DNA of 64,000 nt from Rhodosporidiobolus odoratus (taxonomy: Eukaryota; Basidiomycota; Microbotryomycetes; Sporidiobolales; Sporidiobolaceae). The stretch covers positions 248,001 through 312,000 of the forward strand of contig JAOANU010000021.1 in NCBI GenBank assembly GCA_034387635.1. Direction: 5' to 3'. Below the pieces are notes generated by a model. That model was not told where the DNA came from. It saw only the letters and a program-made list of their open reading frames with translations, and made no database searches. Made by a program: the position numbers and the translations under genes. Positions 1 to 11,218 of the stretch are shown here, piece by piece; the stretch's first letter is position 1, and each line of letters begins with the position of its first letter.

Positions 1-963
1 AAGTTCTCGCTATCGCATGCGATACCCTGCATGAACCCGGTGATACCCGTCGGGCTGGTTTGAACCGGCTGTTCCGCCGTCGCAGCAAAAGTCGTGGTTT
101 CAGGCGTCCACCACCCACCAGCGCCGGCCGAAGTGGAAGAAGGAAGAAGCGGGTTGTCGAGGGGCTTCGAGGAGGAGTTCATGGAGAAGGGGTTGAGGGA
201 GTTGCCCAGGCTTTCGGCGGTGGTGTTCGTCGAGTTGACGAGGTGGCCAACACCCCAGGGGACGGGTTCGCCGTCAGGTTGGGTAGCATTGTACGCATCG
301 ACCTTAAAAAGACGAGTACATTGTCAGTTCTCCATGAAGCTTATAAAGGAATGGAAGAATACGCACGGTTGATCCGTCCGTAGCCGCGATAGTAAACCTG
401 CTCGTCCACGCCGCGTCCTTTCCGTGTTGCGTAAACTCTGTAGGAGAAGTAGAGCATTAGTACAACCTAGATAACCGTTCCACAGCGAATAGAGCGTACG
501 GTAAAAATAGATAGGCGCAGGCGGCTCGACTTCCGGGCATTCAAACTGATACTTCCCCTCTCCCGTTGTGCCGTCCAGTCCAGAGGCGACGCGAGTGAGG
601 TTGACCTACCGAAAGTAGGAACAAGACCTCCGTCAGTACGGCGGAGAAGAGGGAGAATAGGAGACAACCAGGAAAAAAAAAGGAAGCAAACGCACCATCT
701 CCAAATCGCTCCCGGTGTAGAGATCGACATCAAAGCTCTTCCACGTCTTCACCGTTCGAAAGCCGTCAGTACCGCAGATAAATCGAGAAAGAGAGAGTAA
801 AGAGGCAAGCGGAAACACGTACACCATCCTTGTCGAGGTCATACGAGAATGTACAATTCTCGCCCGCCTTGAACACCTGCCCATCTCCGCCTGGTCCGGT
901 GGGTGTCACTGCACCTTGTGCGAGCAGCGCGGTTGAGAGCGCGATCAGACTGAGAGTCGCCAT
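1..963 (-). CDS. Kre9/Knh1-like secreted cell-surface protein, 3'-truncated by the window edge
   Basis: The start at 963 gives a hydrophobic signal peptide (MATLSLIALSTALLAQG), followed by a domain of the Kre9/Knh1 N-terminal type common in basidiomycete Ser/Thr-rich wall proteins. Family-typical pieces are GQVFKAGENCTFSYD, TWKSFDVDLYTGSDLEMV, FECPEVEPPAPIYFYQ and WTSRFTIA. I place exons at 963-823, 746-696, 605-500, 437-367 and 303 to beyond 1; all donors are GT, all acceptors AG, and the phases join. After residue about 130 the protein becomes Asn/Ser/Thr-rich (NSTNTT and similar), as expected for an O- and N-glycosylated stalk, and it runs off the window. Kre9/Knh1 relatives act in beta-1,6-glucan assembly, but basidiomycete members with only this domain are mostly uncharacterised, so a wall role is inference. 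A GPI anchor cannot be judged because the C terminus is missing. Confidence 0.8.
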
Positions 964-1383
964 GGACGGGCGGGAAGCGGGGAGGAAAGGGGCGAAGGCC
1001 GGAAGCGGAAGAGCGGGAGGGCGAGGACGGAGTCGTCGGCGGGAGTGTTTGCTTGAGGGTATGCGTGCTCAGTAGCGGCGTAAAGGCAAGAGCAGCGTAA
1101 CGAAAGAGCAAGACCAAGGTGGATTCAGACGACGCAGGTCCACGGAGGACCAGAGAAAAGCCTCCGCGGCTTGTCCGCTCTGGCAGAGGAGGCGGTGGCA
1201 GCACTTGCGATACGACGTCAACGAGACTGATTGCATGACCACTGCCTTGAGTACGTTCAGCTAAGTATGTATTCAGCAATAAAGGGAAAAGGAGGTGAAG
1301 AGGAGTGGTTACAGATGAGAAGGTCAACGAATCAAAAAAGGTTCAGAAGGTTCGACGATTGGTATCTACTGCTTCGGTCCCGC
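964..1383. other. intergenic: upstream region of the Kre9-like gene, 3' flank of EDE1
   Basis: About 420 bp between the Kre9-like start codon and the EDE1 stop codon, both genes on the minus strand. It should hold the Kre9-like promoter and the EDE1 3' UTR. No ORF or repeat here looks convincing. Confidence 0.5.
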
Positions 1384-4300
1384 CTACGAGACAAGACTGT
1401 TCACGGCACGGTTAAGGTCATACTGCGAACGCGACGTCTCGTCAGATCGATATTGACGAACATCGAGAGGGAACAAGGAGAAAAAAAACGCACGTCGTAC
1501 TTCTCCAAAGCCTCAACCGCCTGTTCTCGCGAGAAGCCCATCGCCTTGATCTGCTTCACCGCATCACTGTCTCCGTCGTCTCCCGGCGTGACCCCAGCTG
1601 GTGCCGCTGCGCCGGAAAGCTCGGCCTGCTCGTCCCTCGGCGTGGGCGGGAGAGGGCTGACGGTCCGTTCCGCCTGATCAACGGCGGTGGTGGCGGAGGG
1701 AAAGGGGGACGAAGAGACAGGTGCCCCGAGGACGGGAGCGCCATAGGCATTCGTGGAGGCGGTGGTGGATGAGACGGCAGAAGGCGCATCGAAGGAAGAG
1801 AAGGCGTCATCGAACGCCGCTGCCGCCGTCCCGTCCTGTATGGGGGCAATCGCGCTTGCTGAAGTCGTCGGAACCGCCGGGAAGCTCGAGTCAAAGTCTG
1901 CAAAGGCGGCATCATCAAATCCGTCGCCTCCGGTGGAAGACGTGACGTTCGGGAGGGAGTCGCCAAAGTCGGGCTTGAACTCGAAAGCGTCGTCGTCTTG
2001 GCTGGCAGGCGGGAAGGACGCGACGGAAGGAGATGCTGAAGACACTGGAAAAGAAGAAGAGGAGGATGGACCCATATCGGCAAAGGCTGAATCGAAGTCG
2101 TCCTCGGCGCTGAATGTCGGAGCTGGAACCGTCGGCGGAACGCTGCTGATGCTCGGTGCGCTCGCCGTCTTAGTACTGGCGGTGCTGCTCGCCGTCCTTT
2201 GAGGCGGAGGGGGCGGAGCCGCCCTCCTCTTCTCCTTTTTCTCCTCCTCTTTCGCCGCAACCTCGACCTCCGATTCAGGCGCAGGGCTGGCGGGTTCAAA
2301 GCTGGCCGGTGCCGGAGCCTCAAGCATATCCTTGCTCTCGGCGGTTCCTCCCGGTCCGACGACGGGGTCGAAGGCGCCTGCCGACCCGGAGGCGGGAGAC
2401 GAAGCGGACGTAGGCGTATGAGGGAAAAGGGAAGACGCTGAAACGTGAACGAAAGACTCGCCCGACTCGCTCGAGCCTTGAGTCGGCTCACGAGTTTTGA
2501 GTTCGGTTGCGCCAGCAGGGGAGGGAACAGGCAGAGAAGGGGAGGGCGAAGGGGACCTAGATCTGGCGAACCTCGACGCGTGAGCCGACGAGAAGACGTC
2601 TTCAGGTTCCTCAGCCTCGTCTTCGCTCGAGTCTTCCTCGTCGGGGGTTGGCGACTCAGGCTCGACCTCTCTGCCCTTGCCCTTGTCACCGGAATGGGCA
2701 ACGACTTCGTCAAACGCCTCGTCGAAGCCCGCTCCCTGATCGATCTCCCCGAGCGTACCCGCCACGGCGTCCTTGCCTTCCCTGGCGTCGCTCGCGTCCG
2801 CGGCGGTTAGGTCGCGGAATGCATCGTCGAAGCCGTCTTGGGCACCGACATCTCCCAGCTTACCCTCAACGGTTTCCTCACTGGAAGCGGCCTCGGTCTT
2901 GGCGTTGTCGGCGATAGAGGCGGTGGCAGCGAAAGACGAGAAGGCGTCGTCGAAAGCCGCAGAGTCGCTTTGGGGCGCGGTGCCAGCATTGGCATTTTGC
3001 GCGGTAGACGAAGGGAAATCGGAGAAAGCGTCATCGAACGCGGCCGCATCGCCCTGTGTAGCCGTGCCAGCAGTCGACGAGGAGAAGTCGTCGCCGAAGC
3101 CTTCAGTGCCGACCTCCTTGGCGGTAGCAGGGACTCCGAACGGGTCTGTCTCGTCCTGCTCTTCCTCCTGCTTCGGCTCTTCCCCCTTCTCTTCGCCCAG
3201 TCCAAGCGCACCGGCTACGGCCGTTCCTGCTGCGCCGAGAGCGGCGAGGGCACCTGTACCGACTGCAGCGGCCGCGGCGACCGGGAGAGAAGGCTCGTGG
3301 TCGCTCTGCTCGGTAACTTCCCTAGACTGCGGCTGCGGCTGCGGGGCGGGAGGGGCGGGAGAAGGCGCGTAGGACGTTGGCGAGGAAGAAGCGAAGGCGA
3401 AGGGGTTGGTCGATTGCGCTGATGTGGATCCGCCTGTACCTTGCGGTGACAGGGCGGTAAGGCGATCGAACGGGTTGGTGGACCTCGTACTGCCCGCTGG
3501 TGAAACGACGCCTGCAGGTGACATTGGCAGAGGGACTTGAGCCGCCAAAGCCGCCGGTTGCTGGGGCAAGTGGTCCATGGCTTCTTCTTCAAGCCCGTGG
3601 TCCCCTGCCTGAACCTGCGCGAGTTCCTTTTCCGCCCCATCCCTAGCCGTCTCCGCCGCCGCCAACTGTTTCCTGGCGATCGCTCCCCTCCCCTTCCCCT
3701 GCCTAACTTCCTTCTTAACCTTTTCCACCTCTTCCTGCAGCGCCTTCTTCTCCGCCTCAACATGACTGACCCTCCTCTGCAACTCCCTCAAATCCTCCTT
3801 ATCGCGCAACAACTCCCCCTCCAACTCGGACTTGGACAACCGAAGTGCCGAAAGATCGCTCTCCGCCGCAATTAGATCATGTCTCGCCCGCGCCAAGAGG
3901 GATTTCTGTTCTCCCTCCCGGGTCCTCAATTCGTCAACTCGAGTCGACTCGGACTCGTGAGCTTCCCTCGCCGAGGCGACTCGAGCCTGCAAAGCGGAAA
4001 TCTCAGAGTTGAGCGCTTCGACGCTCTTCTCCAAGTCTTCGCGGGTTCGGCCCGTCTGTTGCGCCCGAGACGAGAGTTGGCTTTCTTCGGCGCGGAGGGA
4101 AGAAGCTCGAGCTTCCAGAGCTTGAGAAGAAGAAGCAAGATCGGCGTCATCGTTGTCGTCGAAAAAGGTTGAGCTGGTATATTGAGGCGGTTGAATCGGA
4201 AGAGGAGGAACCGGCGACGCCGAAGCGGAAGGCTGGAAGTTGTTTCCGAAACCGCCGGTCGCACTTCCTCCCGTAGCCTGCGGGAAGACGGTCCCCCTCA

Positions 4301-6499
4301 ACCCGGTGAAGCTGCTCCCGGTAGCTTGAGGGGAGAGAGCGGGAGAAATGGCGCGAGCGGTACCCGCGGGGACGACTTGGCCTGTGCCTTGCGGTGAAAG
4401 TGGAAGAGGCGGGAGTCGCGAGCCCGTCGGTTGAGGCTGAAGGGTAGGCGCGGGGGAAGAAGGAGTGTCGTCGTCGCCCATCAGGTCGAGAAGGTCCCGC
4501 TGAGGCTGCGAGATCGCCAGTGGAGTAGCACCAGAGGAGGAACGAAGAGAAGGCGGGACGAGGCTCGAAGGGATAGTGTCCGGAAGAGGATTAGAAGGGT
4601 TCGAGACTGCCGACTTGAGGAGATGCATCGCAATGGCGAAGGTCTCCTTCGTGAGATAGCCGACGTTGGTAAGATCCGAAAGGTCCCTGCACGAGTAAAA
4701 GCGAGTGAGCACAATGTTCCGCTACTGTGGCGCAGGGAAGAGAAAAAAATACGTACCAGACCTTCGCCAACTTCTCCACCTCCAACCCACTCTGCCCAAA
4801 GAATGCTACCGCCTGCTCACCCTCCAGCCTTCCCTTCTTCTGCGCATCAAGCGAGTCGAACCACTGGTCACTCTCGGCCTGTTCCTGCGGGTTGATGGCC
4901 CAGCTCCCGCCCTCCCGCTGTTGCTGCTGTTGCTGCTGCTGCGGTTGAGAAATAGGCGGCTGGATAGAAGCCTGCCTGCTAGGAGGTTGCCTTTGACCTT
5001 GGGCTTGGCCTGTACCTTGCGCTTGCAACGGCGCTTGACCTTGCGCTTGCGTACCAGGCGCAGGCAAACCCGCAGCTGCGGCGTACAGCTTTGGGTCCAG
5101 AACTTGAGGGAGCTGGGCTGAGGTGATGGACCCGTCCATGAGGAGGTGAAGGAGGTGCATGCCAATAGTGAAATCGGTCAGGTCGAGTGAGCCACGAGAA
5201 TGGGTGTCGGCAAGATTCCTGTGATGTCAAGGGCAGGGTTCAGAATAGTCCTACACACGACCGTCAGAAAGGGCGCACCAGATCTGCCCCAGCACTTCGT
5301 ACGGAAGATTGCTCTTGATGAAGATATCGCGAGCCTTGTCGCCTGTAGAGCCGCATCAGAGCAGATCGTCAGGATGGAGACGCGACAAGGGAGCCCGAGA
5401 GATGCAGACATACCGTCCAACAGCCCAGTCAGAACTCCTCCGTTAGCTCCCGCGAACACCCGTCCATACTTGGCCTTGTCCTCAGGTTTGACAACATTGA
5501 GGTCAACAGTCTGCTGACCCGTGGGCTGCGCGGTAAGACGTGACGGGGGCGCAGATGCGGGAGGCGGGGAAGAAGGGGGCTGGAACTGTGAGGATTGCGA
5601 AGGTTGCGATTTGACTCGAGATGCGAGATGAGCGGGGATGGTCAGGTGAGAAAAGGTCGGAAGAGGAGCCGCTGCATAGACGTAAAAAAAACGAGCATCA
5701 GTCGATGCTTCGAGGGCGGCGGGGTCTGCTGTAATATGACGGTCGACGTGCGAGGTAGATACTGCCGCAGGCGCTAAACACCCGCCTGACCCGGCGAGAG
5801 AGTCGTAAGCTCTCGGAGATCTCATCGAGCGCTACTCGCGCTCGACGACGCGGAGCCCTCCTCGCTCACGCACTCCACGTTCGGCGGAGTGCGCGACGCT
5901 CGTCGGACCATACATAACCGCGCCTGCGGCGGGCGCAGGGCGCTTTGCGTTTCCCACATGAAAACGAAAACCCACCCTTTGCGATCCAAGCCTGTTGAAC
6001 CTCTTGGGCACGTTCGGCCTGAGCGTGAGCGATGAGACGGCAGGCGAGACCAAAGCGGTCGGGGGAGAGGAAGCCGGCGTTTTCGGGGTCGGCGAGTTGC
6101 CAAATCTGGCCGAGGAGGAGAGGGGAGAGGGACGAGTGGGAGAAGAAGGGGACGGCGAGGTCTCCGGCTGCGAGCAAGGGGAGTCAGCAGGGTCGAGTGG
6201 AAGAGAGAGAGAGGGAGGGAGAAAAAGGGTGGAACTGACTGAGTACGCCTAGCTGTTCCTTGTCAGCTGAACGAAGCCGAGGTGGGAGAGGGAGTCGGGG
6301 TCAGTAGACGGTCGACGAGGTGAAGAGGTTAAGGTTACCCTGTTGGAACAGCCAGTTGTAGACTTGCTTCTCTGGTTGAGATGGATCGTAGGCTTGCACT
6401 GTTGACAGTGAATCCCAATCGTCATCAGTTGGGGAGAGTGGGGGGAACACGAGTCGAAAGTGAGAGCGTACACGAGGGCGGTAAGGTTTCACTCGCCAT
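1384..6499 (-). CDS. EDE1: Ede1/Eps15-type endocytic scaffold with EH domains, coiled coil and C-terminal UBA
   Basis: Early-arriving scaffold of clathrin-mediated endocytosis at the plasma membrane. Three EH domains can be followed: EH1 (EKQVYNWLFQQADKEQLG, then LLGQIWQLADPENAGFLSPD), EH2 (PEDKAKYGRVF, LPYEVLGQIW, LADTHSRGSLDLTDF) and EH3 (SDQWFDSLDAQKKGRLEGEQ, DLTNVGYLTKETFAIAMHLL). Next come a Gln/Pro linker with a short polyQ near 4912-4945, a coiled coil (about 3520-4110), a long acidic Ser-rich region, and a UBA domain ending ALEKYDYDLNRAV. The UBA is completed only after a last intron whose 39-nt final exon stops at 1384. The start at 6499 is inferred: a 7-nt coding exon, an intron, and then MQAYDPSQPEKQVY. 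Exon 6266-6240 is only 27 nt. The order EH-EH-EH, coiled coil, UBA is diagnostic of Ede1. The predicted length, about 1,500 residues, is a little above yeast Ede1. Confidence 0.92.
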
Positions 6500-6644
6500 G
6501 CTCCTAGTCTGTTCTCGGTAATCGTATCTGTGGTTGGTCTCGTTGTAGTCGATGAAGCGGGATGACAACTGATGAACCCAATTTACAACTTACGCGATCA
6601 CCGGTCAACCACACTCTGCTTTACTGGACCAGATCACTCCGAGT
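6500..6644. promoter_or_regulatory. short divergent promoter between EDE1 and ADE8
   Basis: The inferred EDE1 start codon (6499, minus) and the ADE8 start codon (6645, plus) are 145 bp apart, so both promoters and 5' UTRs must share this stretch. No TATA-like box stands out. Shared regulation is inference. Confidence 0.5.
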
Positions 6645-7698
6645 ATGGCTACCAGCAATCCGGACGGACTTCGCAAGTGGCGCATCACCGTTCTCATCTC
6701 GGGATCAGGTCAACTCTCCTCCCTCTTCCCCCCCTCTTTCCTTCATCAGCTAAACCCCCCATCCTTGACTAGGCAGTAACCTACAAGCACTCCTCGACGC
6801 ACTCCCCGCCTCTCACCCGCTCCACTCTTCCCAACTCACCGCCGTCTTCTCCTCCCGCTCCGACGCCAAAGGTCTAACCCGAGCCAAATCCGCAACTCCC
6901 TCCGTCCCCGCCGAAGCCTTCCCCCTCCTCCGCTGGAGAAAAGCTCGAGAACAGCAGGGCCAATCTGCCACACGAGAAGAATGGGAACAAGACCTGGCCC
7001 AGAAAATTAGGGAGACCAAGCCGGACTTGGTCGTCCTCGCTGGATGGATGTTGATTCTTTCATCTTCGTTCCTTGAAGCCCTCACACGAGACTGGGACGA
7101 GTCCTCCCCCTCACCGGGCACCCTCGACCCCCTCCCCTCCGTCACCTCCCTCCCTTCTTACGACCCCACCGGTTCCTTCTGCTCCTCCGGTCTCCCCACC
7201 CCTGGCACCTCCCCCTACTCCCCCACTCTCCACTCCACCCTCAAAGGTAAACCCATCCCCATCATCAACCTCCACCCGGCCTTACCGGGTCAATTCCCCG
7301 GAGCGCACGCTATCAAAGATGCCTGGGAGGCTTTCAACGTCCCTTCTTCCTCAACCCTCTTGTCGGCTACTCAAGCGGCGGCTAGTGCTCTCGAGGGGAT
7401 CGCAGATGCGGCACCGGCTCCCGCCGAGGGGGAGAAGGCGGATCAAGTCGCTGCAGAGCAGGCGGACGGGGCTGGACCTCGCAGGATTACAAAAACGGGC
7501 ATCATGATTCATCGAGTCATTCCTTTGCTCGACGCCGGCGCGCCGGTTCTGACGAGGGATGTTGTGTTGGTGGAAGGGGAGAGTTTGGAGGATCTCGAGA
7601 CGAGGATTCACGAGGTTGAACATGAGGGGATCGTCGAGGCGGTTAGGATTATCACGGAGGAGTTGCTCAGGGAGGGGAGGTGGTGGCAGGAGGCTTGA
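6645..7698 (+). CDS. ADE8: phosphoribosylglycinamide formyltransferase (GAR transformylase)
   Basis: Catalyses transfer of a formyl group from 10-formyl-tetrahydrofolate to glycinamide ribonucleotide, the third step of de novo purine synthesis, in the cytosol. Exon 6645-6708 ends in the N-terminal strand and loop (RITVLISGSG), and exon 6773-7698 continues SNLQALLDAL; the join gives the family motif GSGSNLQALL. Further signatures are VVLAGWM, the catalytic segment INLHPALPGQFPGAHA (Asn and His of the active site) and the C-terminal block GAPVLTRDVVLVEGESLEDL. The predicted protein has 329 residues against about 200-215 in yeast and bacteria. The extra length is two low-complexity inserts, one Pro/Ser/Thr-rich (about 7100-7240) and one Ala/Glu-rich (about 7370-7480). 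It is monofunctional, as in other fungi. Divergent from EDE1. Confidence 0.95.
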
Positions 7699-8098
7699 AT
7701 GGAGGTTGGAGCAGAGTCAATGGGCGGTGAAAAGCCGGATTTGCAGGCGAGGCTCGGGTCTCTTGAGCGCTCGAGTTCAGGCGTGCTGCACACGAGTTTC
7801 CAATCGCTGCCGTCGGCTCGTTAACTTTTGGTTATCCTTGTAGGCACTGCTTGGTGGCTTATCGGAAGCACTCGGTTGGGCTTGGCTGTTCTTCTCCCTC
7901 GAACCCACCGCGGCGACATGTAGCCCGTCTTTCATCTCCCTGTCGAAGGGCGCCCGCTGTAGTTCAAGGACCAGAGACAGTCTGCGCACGATCAGTGCAT
8001 CCTCTCACTGTCTTTACGAGTTGACTCAGCCCACCTTTCTCCTCCCAGTTTCCGGCTTTCTCTGAGCAAGTCATCAACGTCGACCCGCTCGCTTCGAC
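7699..8098. other. intergenic between ADE8 and the F-box-like relic
   Basis: About 400 bp with no convincing ORF on either strand. It should contain the ADE8 3' end and the former promoter of the following locus. Confidence 0.5.
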
Positions 8099-9243
8099 AT
8101 GGAAGCTACCGATCAGACGCTGCCTACACCTCGGCTAACGTACGACATCATCCGCCTCATCGCGCTCGCCGTTGCGGAACCGCTCGCAGAGGTCGAAGTG
8201 CGACGGTTCAATAGCTCACTTGCGCTGGAATGTCGGGAACTGAGGAGCGTAGGACAAGGATTGCGGTGGCGTTGGCTAGATCTACCTCATCGCTGGGCGG
8301 AACAGGGACCGGACAGCGACGAGAAGCGGCGGCTGTTGGGAATGGTGCGTATCTTGCGACCTGACGGACGGGATGAGGTGCGGTATATTTTACTCGGCAG
8401 GACACCCATCACAATCACAGCGCTTGCGCCTTTCCTCACAGGGGTGAAGACCACTGAACTTGCCGATGTGCCATCAGCCGGCGCCCTTCCTGCAATTCTT
8501 TCAGCCATGTCTTCTTCGCCATCCGCCTCGCAGATCGCCAGATTGCCATTGTAGGTGATTTGGCAGCGGTCGATGCCGGTCTTGGCGAGCTCGGAGAGCT
8601 GGGTCTACTGCGGATTCTCCCAATGTTTCCCTCTCTTTCCTCGCTCGAGCCGGAAGCTTCTCCAGCTTTCCCGCCCACGTCCACGCCTCCTGAAGAAACG
8701 ATCACCCTCTCGCTCCGACACTTCACCTGCCGACACCCACTCGACACTTCCCCGACCCCATTGTCCGCATTCTCACATCTCAAAGCCGCTCTCGACCCGT
8801 CCACTCTAGTCAGCGTCTCAACAACCTCGTCGGTCCTCGCCTGGGGCTGGCTTGACTGGCTCTCAGACTCCGTCTTTACTAGTCTTTGCCAGCTGGAGGT
8901 CAGCATGCGATAATTGCGCCGCCGCGGACACCTTGCCCCGCCTGTCGACCTGCCTTGCTCCTCACCCGGCCCTCACCAACCTCAGCATCTATACCACTTA
9001 CAGGGACATGGTCATCAACGAGGACAACAAGTACGACATGCAAGTTCTACGGACCTTCCTCCTCGCCCTTCCTGCCAGTCTACAGTATATCTTCCTCGGC
9101 TTCGTCTGTCCCGAATACGAGCCGATCGAGGGATTTCTAGTTTCTGTGGGAAGGTCCTGCACTCAATCTATTGAAATTCCAGTATCGATTGAAGGGGAAT
9201 CACCTTCTTGTTCTAGAATGGAATGCAGAGAGGGAGATGTACG
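8099..9243 (+). pseudogene. decayed F-box/leucine-rich-like gene, tandem copy of the next gene
   Basis: Three overlapping frames together resemble the intact gene at 9746-11052. The first runs 8099-8554 (start MEATDQTLPTPRLTYDIIRL; later GLRWRWLDLPHRW and LLGMVRILRPDG). The second, in another frame from about 8551 to 8900, gives GLLRILPMFPSLSSL and WLDWLSDSVFTSLCQLEV. A third from about 8900 gives LPRLSTCLAPHPALTNLSIY and FLLALPASLQYIFLGF, and another change follows near 9140. Each piece has a counterpart in the same order in the neighbour, for example FLLSIPPSLQILDLDF. The similarity continues straight across the junctions, with no room for GT-AG introns, so these look like indels. The F-box itself is divergent; the family call rests on the leucine-rich body and the start region. 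An expressed version with unusual splicing is the alternative. Confidence 0.6.
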
Positions 9244-9745
9244 TTCTCATACTTTTCTTCCTCCCTTGCTTACTGATTGAGAGTTTTCTTCTGGCAGTGG
9301 TACATGACGGAACCTTCCTCGTCCTCGTAGTGGGCTGCTCCCCCTCTGAAATCGTGCGCTTACTGATAAACGGTGTACACAGGGTGCCTTCATTTTCTCG
9401 CTTTTCACCCTTCTTCCTGTGTTCATGCTCATGCTGTACTTTCCTGCAAGTGTTGGGTCACACTTCTCATACACGCAGGGCGGGGTGCAGCAGCAGGGGC
9501 TGTGGCTGGACGGCAAATATAGCAACTACTTTCTGGATTTGATCGCTGCACGTCGTGTTCTCCAGATGTTCTTCCCATGAGAAAGCTATTGTCTATCTTC
9601 TCTTCTCTATTTTCATTCGCTGTGATTTCGACTTCCTCTGTTTTCTCCCTCCGAAGCGACATGAGACGAGATCTCTCTCTCTCTCTCTCAGTCACACTCA
9701 CTATCTCTCTGCTCTACAACCTGTCCAACGTCGATACCCGGTGTT
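9244..9745. other. intergenic between tandem F-box-like loci, with a CT microsatellite
   Basis: About 500 bp with no convincing ORF. A (CT)n run lies at about 9672-9689, shortly upstream of the start at 9746, in a pyrimidine-rich stretch of the kind common just upstream of genes in this genome. Confidence 0.5.
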
Positions 9746-11052
9746 ATGGTAGACGCGCCAACTACCAAGCTATCTTGCCTACCTCTCGACCTGGTCTGTA
9801 AGGCGGCGGAATCTACCCTTCAAGGCGACATCAACCACGAATACCGAAACACGGCGAGGTCGATATCCCTCGTCTGTCGAGCACTGAGGGGTGTCGGCCA
9901 GCGCGCATTGTGGGAGACTTTGACGCTCCCGCACTCGAGCTTGCAGACAGTCATGAGGGACGGGGAAAATGGGGACCGCCTGCTCGCGATGGTGCGGTGT
10001 TTGCGTTGGCGATGGCCCGACGAAGAAGAACCTGAAGCAGACGAGGATTGGGAGGCGCGAGAACGAGCAGAAATGCAGGCGCTCGTTGTACTCCTAAAAA
10101 CCTTACCGGCCATCACCTCTGTCGATTTCTCCGACCTTCTGCCCGACGAGGTTCCCTCTGTCTTTTCTGCCTTCTCCGGCGCACCCTCCCTTCGCTCAAT
10201 CTCTTCCGTCACTCTGAACACTCACCTTGGCGATTCAACTGGTCCCGCCCATCTTGACGAGGGCGACTTGATCCGATTCCTGCAGTCCCTCCCTGCCCTC
10301 ACTCGCCTTTCCGCCCAACTTCCGTTTCTCCCTCCGCCTCGCTCGCCACCTCCGCCCGGGACACTCTCAGTTCGCCGTTTGATACTTGGGCCTGACTTCA
10401 AGGCTCTTCCCGCCGACATCCTCACGGCGGGTGTACCTTATCACGCCCTGTGCGAAGCGTTTGACCCTGCCGTGTTGGAAGAGGTCGCTCTGGCGACAAA
10501 GAAACAATCCGCAGGTTGGCTGAGGTGGATCGCCAATCCCGCGTTCACCAGTCTCCACTCTCTCACCGTCAACACCTTTCATACACCGATGCAAGACCTC
10601 CTTCCCCTCGTGTCTTCCGCCCTCTGTACTCTACCCTTTCTTCGCCATCTCCGTATCTACCAGCAGGCGCATTTCAGCATAATCGAGCAGCGGGACCAGC
10701 GCGCCTTCACCTCTTTCCTATTATCCATCCCTCCCTCTCTGCAAATTCTCGACCTCGACTTTCCGGCTCCACATCTTGAAACCGAAGACTTCGTCGCCGC
10801 CCGAACATCGAAATCTGACCTACTAAGGGTCAGCACTCAGATGACTCCATCATTCTACCAGAACTTTGTTCGAGAAACCGTCAATGACAACTTCACCGAG
10901 GTCAGTTCTGTACAGTCTCGCGCATTCGGCCTGGCTCACTAACTTGGTCCGTTCTCCTGGAATATCAGACCTACACAAAGCGTCAACAGCGCTACACCAA
11001 AGCGGATCTTGCTTTGATGATGGCTGAGGAGACAGAGTGGGATGATTGGTAA
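9746..11052 (+). CDS. F-box/leucine-rich-like protein, intact tandem copy
   Basis: Two exons, 9746-10900 and 10969-11052, join in phase 0 (donor GTCAGT, acceptor ATATCAG) to give 412 residues ending EETEWDDW. The N terminus has an F-box-like pattern: CLPLDLVCKAAESTL, then ARSISLVCRALRGVGQRALW. The body has irregular leucine-rich segments (LLKTLPAITSVDFSDL, FLQSLPALTRLSAQLPFL, LCTLPFLRHLRIYQ, FLLSIPPSLQILDLDF). F-box proteins usually recruit substrates to SCF ubiquitin ligases through Skp1, and the leucine-rich part would bind the substrate. That role is inferred, as the F-box is weak. It matches the disrupted locus just upstream along most of its length, so the pair arose by tandem duplication. 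It is the only uninterrupted one of six such loci in the window. Confidence 0.7.
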
Positions 11053-11218
11053 CGTGCACAGTAGTTAATCCGTCCGATACTTAGGCAAAGCGTAAATTTC
11101 AAGCTTGTCGGACATTGTGGCAGATCAGAGCGAGCTTGATCCAGCCAAAGCAAGCCTCACGTTGTTCCAACCTATTTCCTCCACGCTTGCTGATCGAGAC
11201 GGCACCACGCCTCCGTCG

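Noticed and set aside
1556..2713. Long Arg/Pro-rich ORF on the minus strand (385 codons) and similar ones at 3215-3763, 4591-5160 and 2773-3372
   Set aside because: They overlap EDE1 exons in other frames. Arg/Pro/Ala-rich composition comes from GC-rich coding sequence read out of frame.
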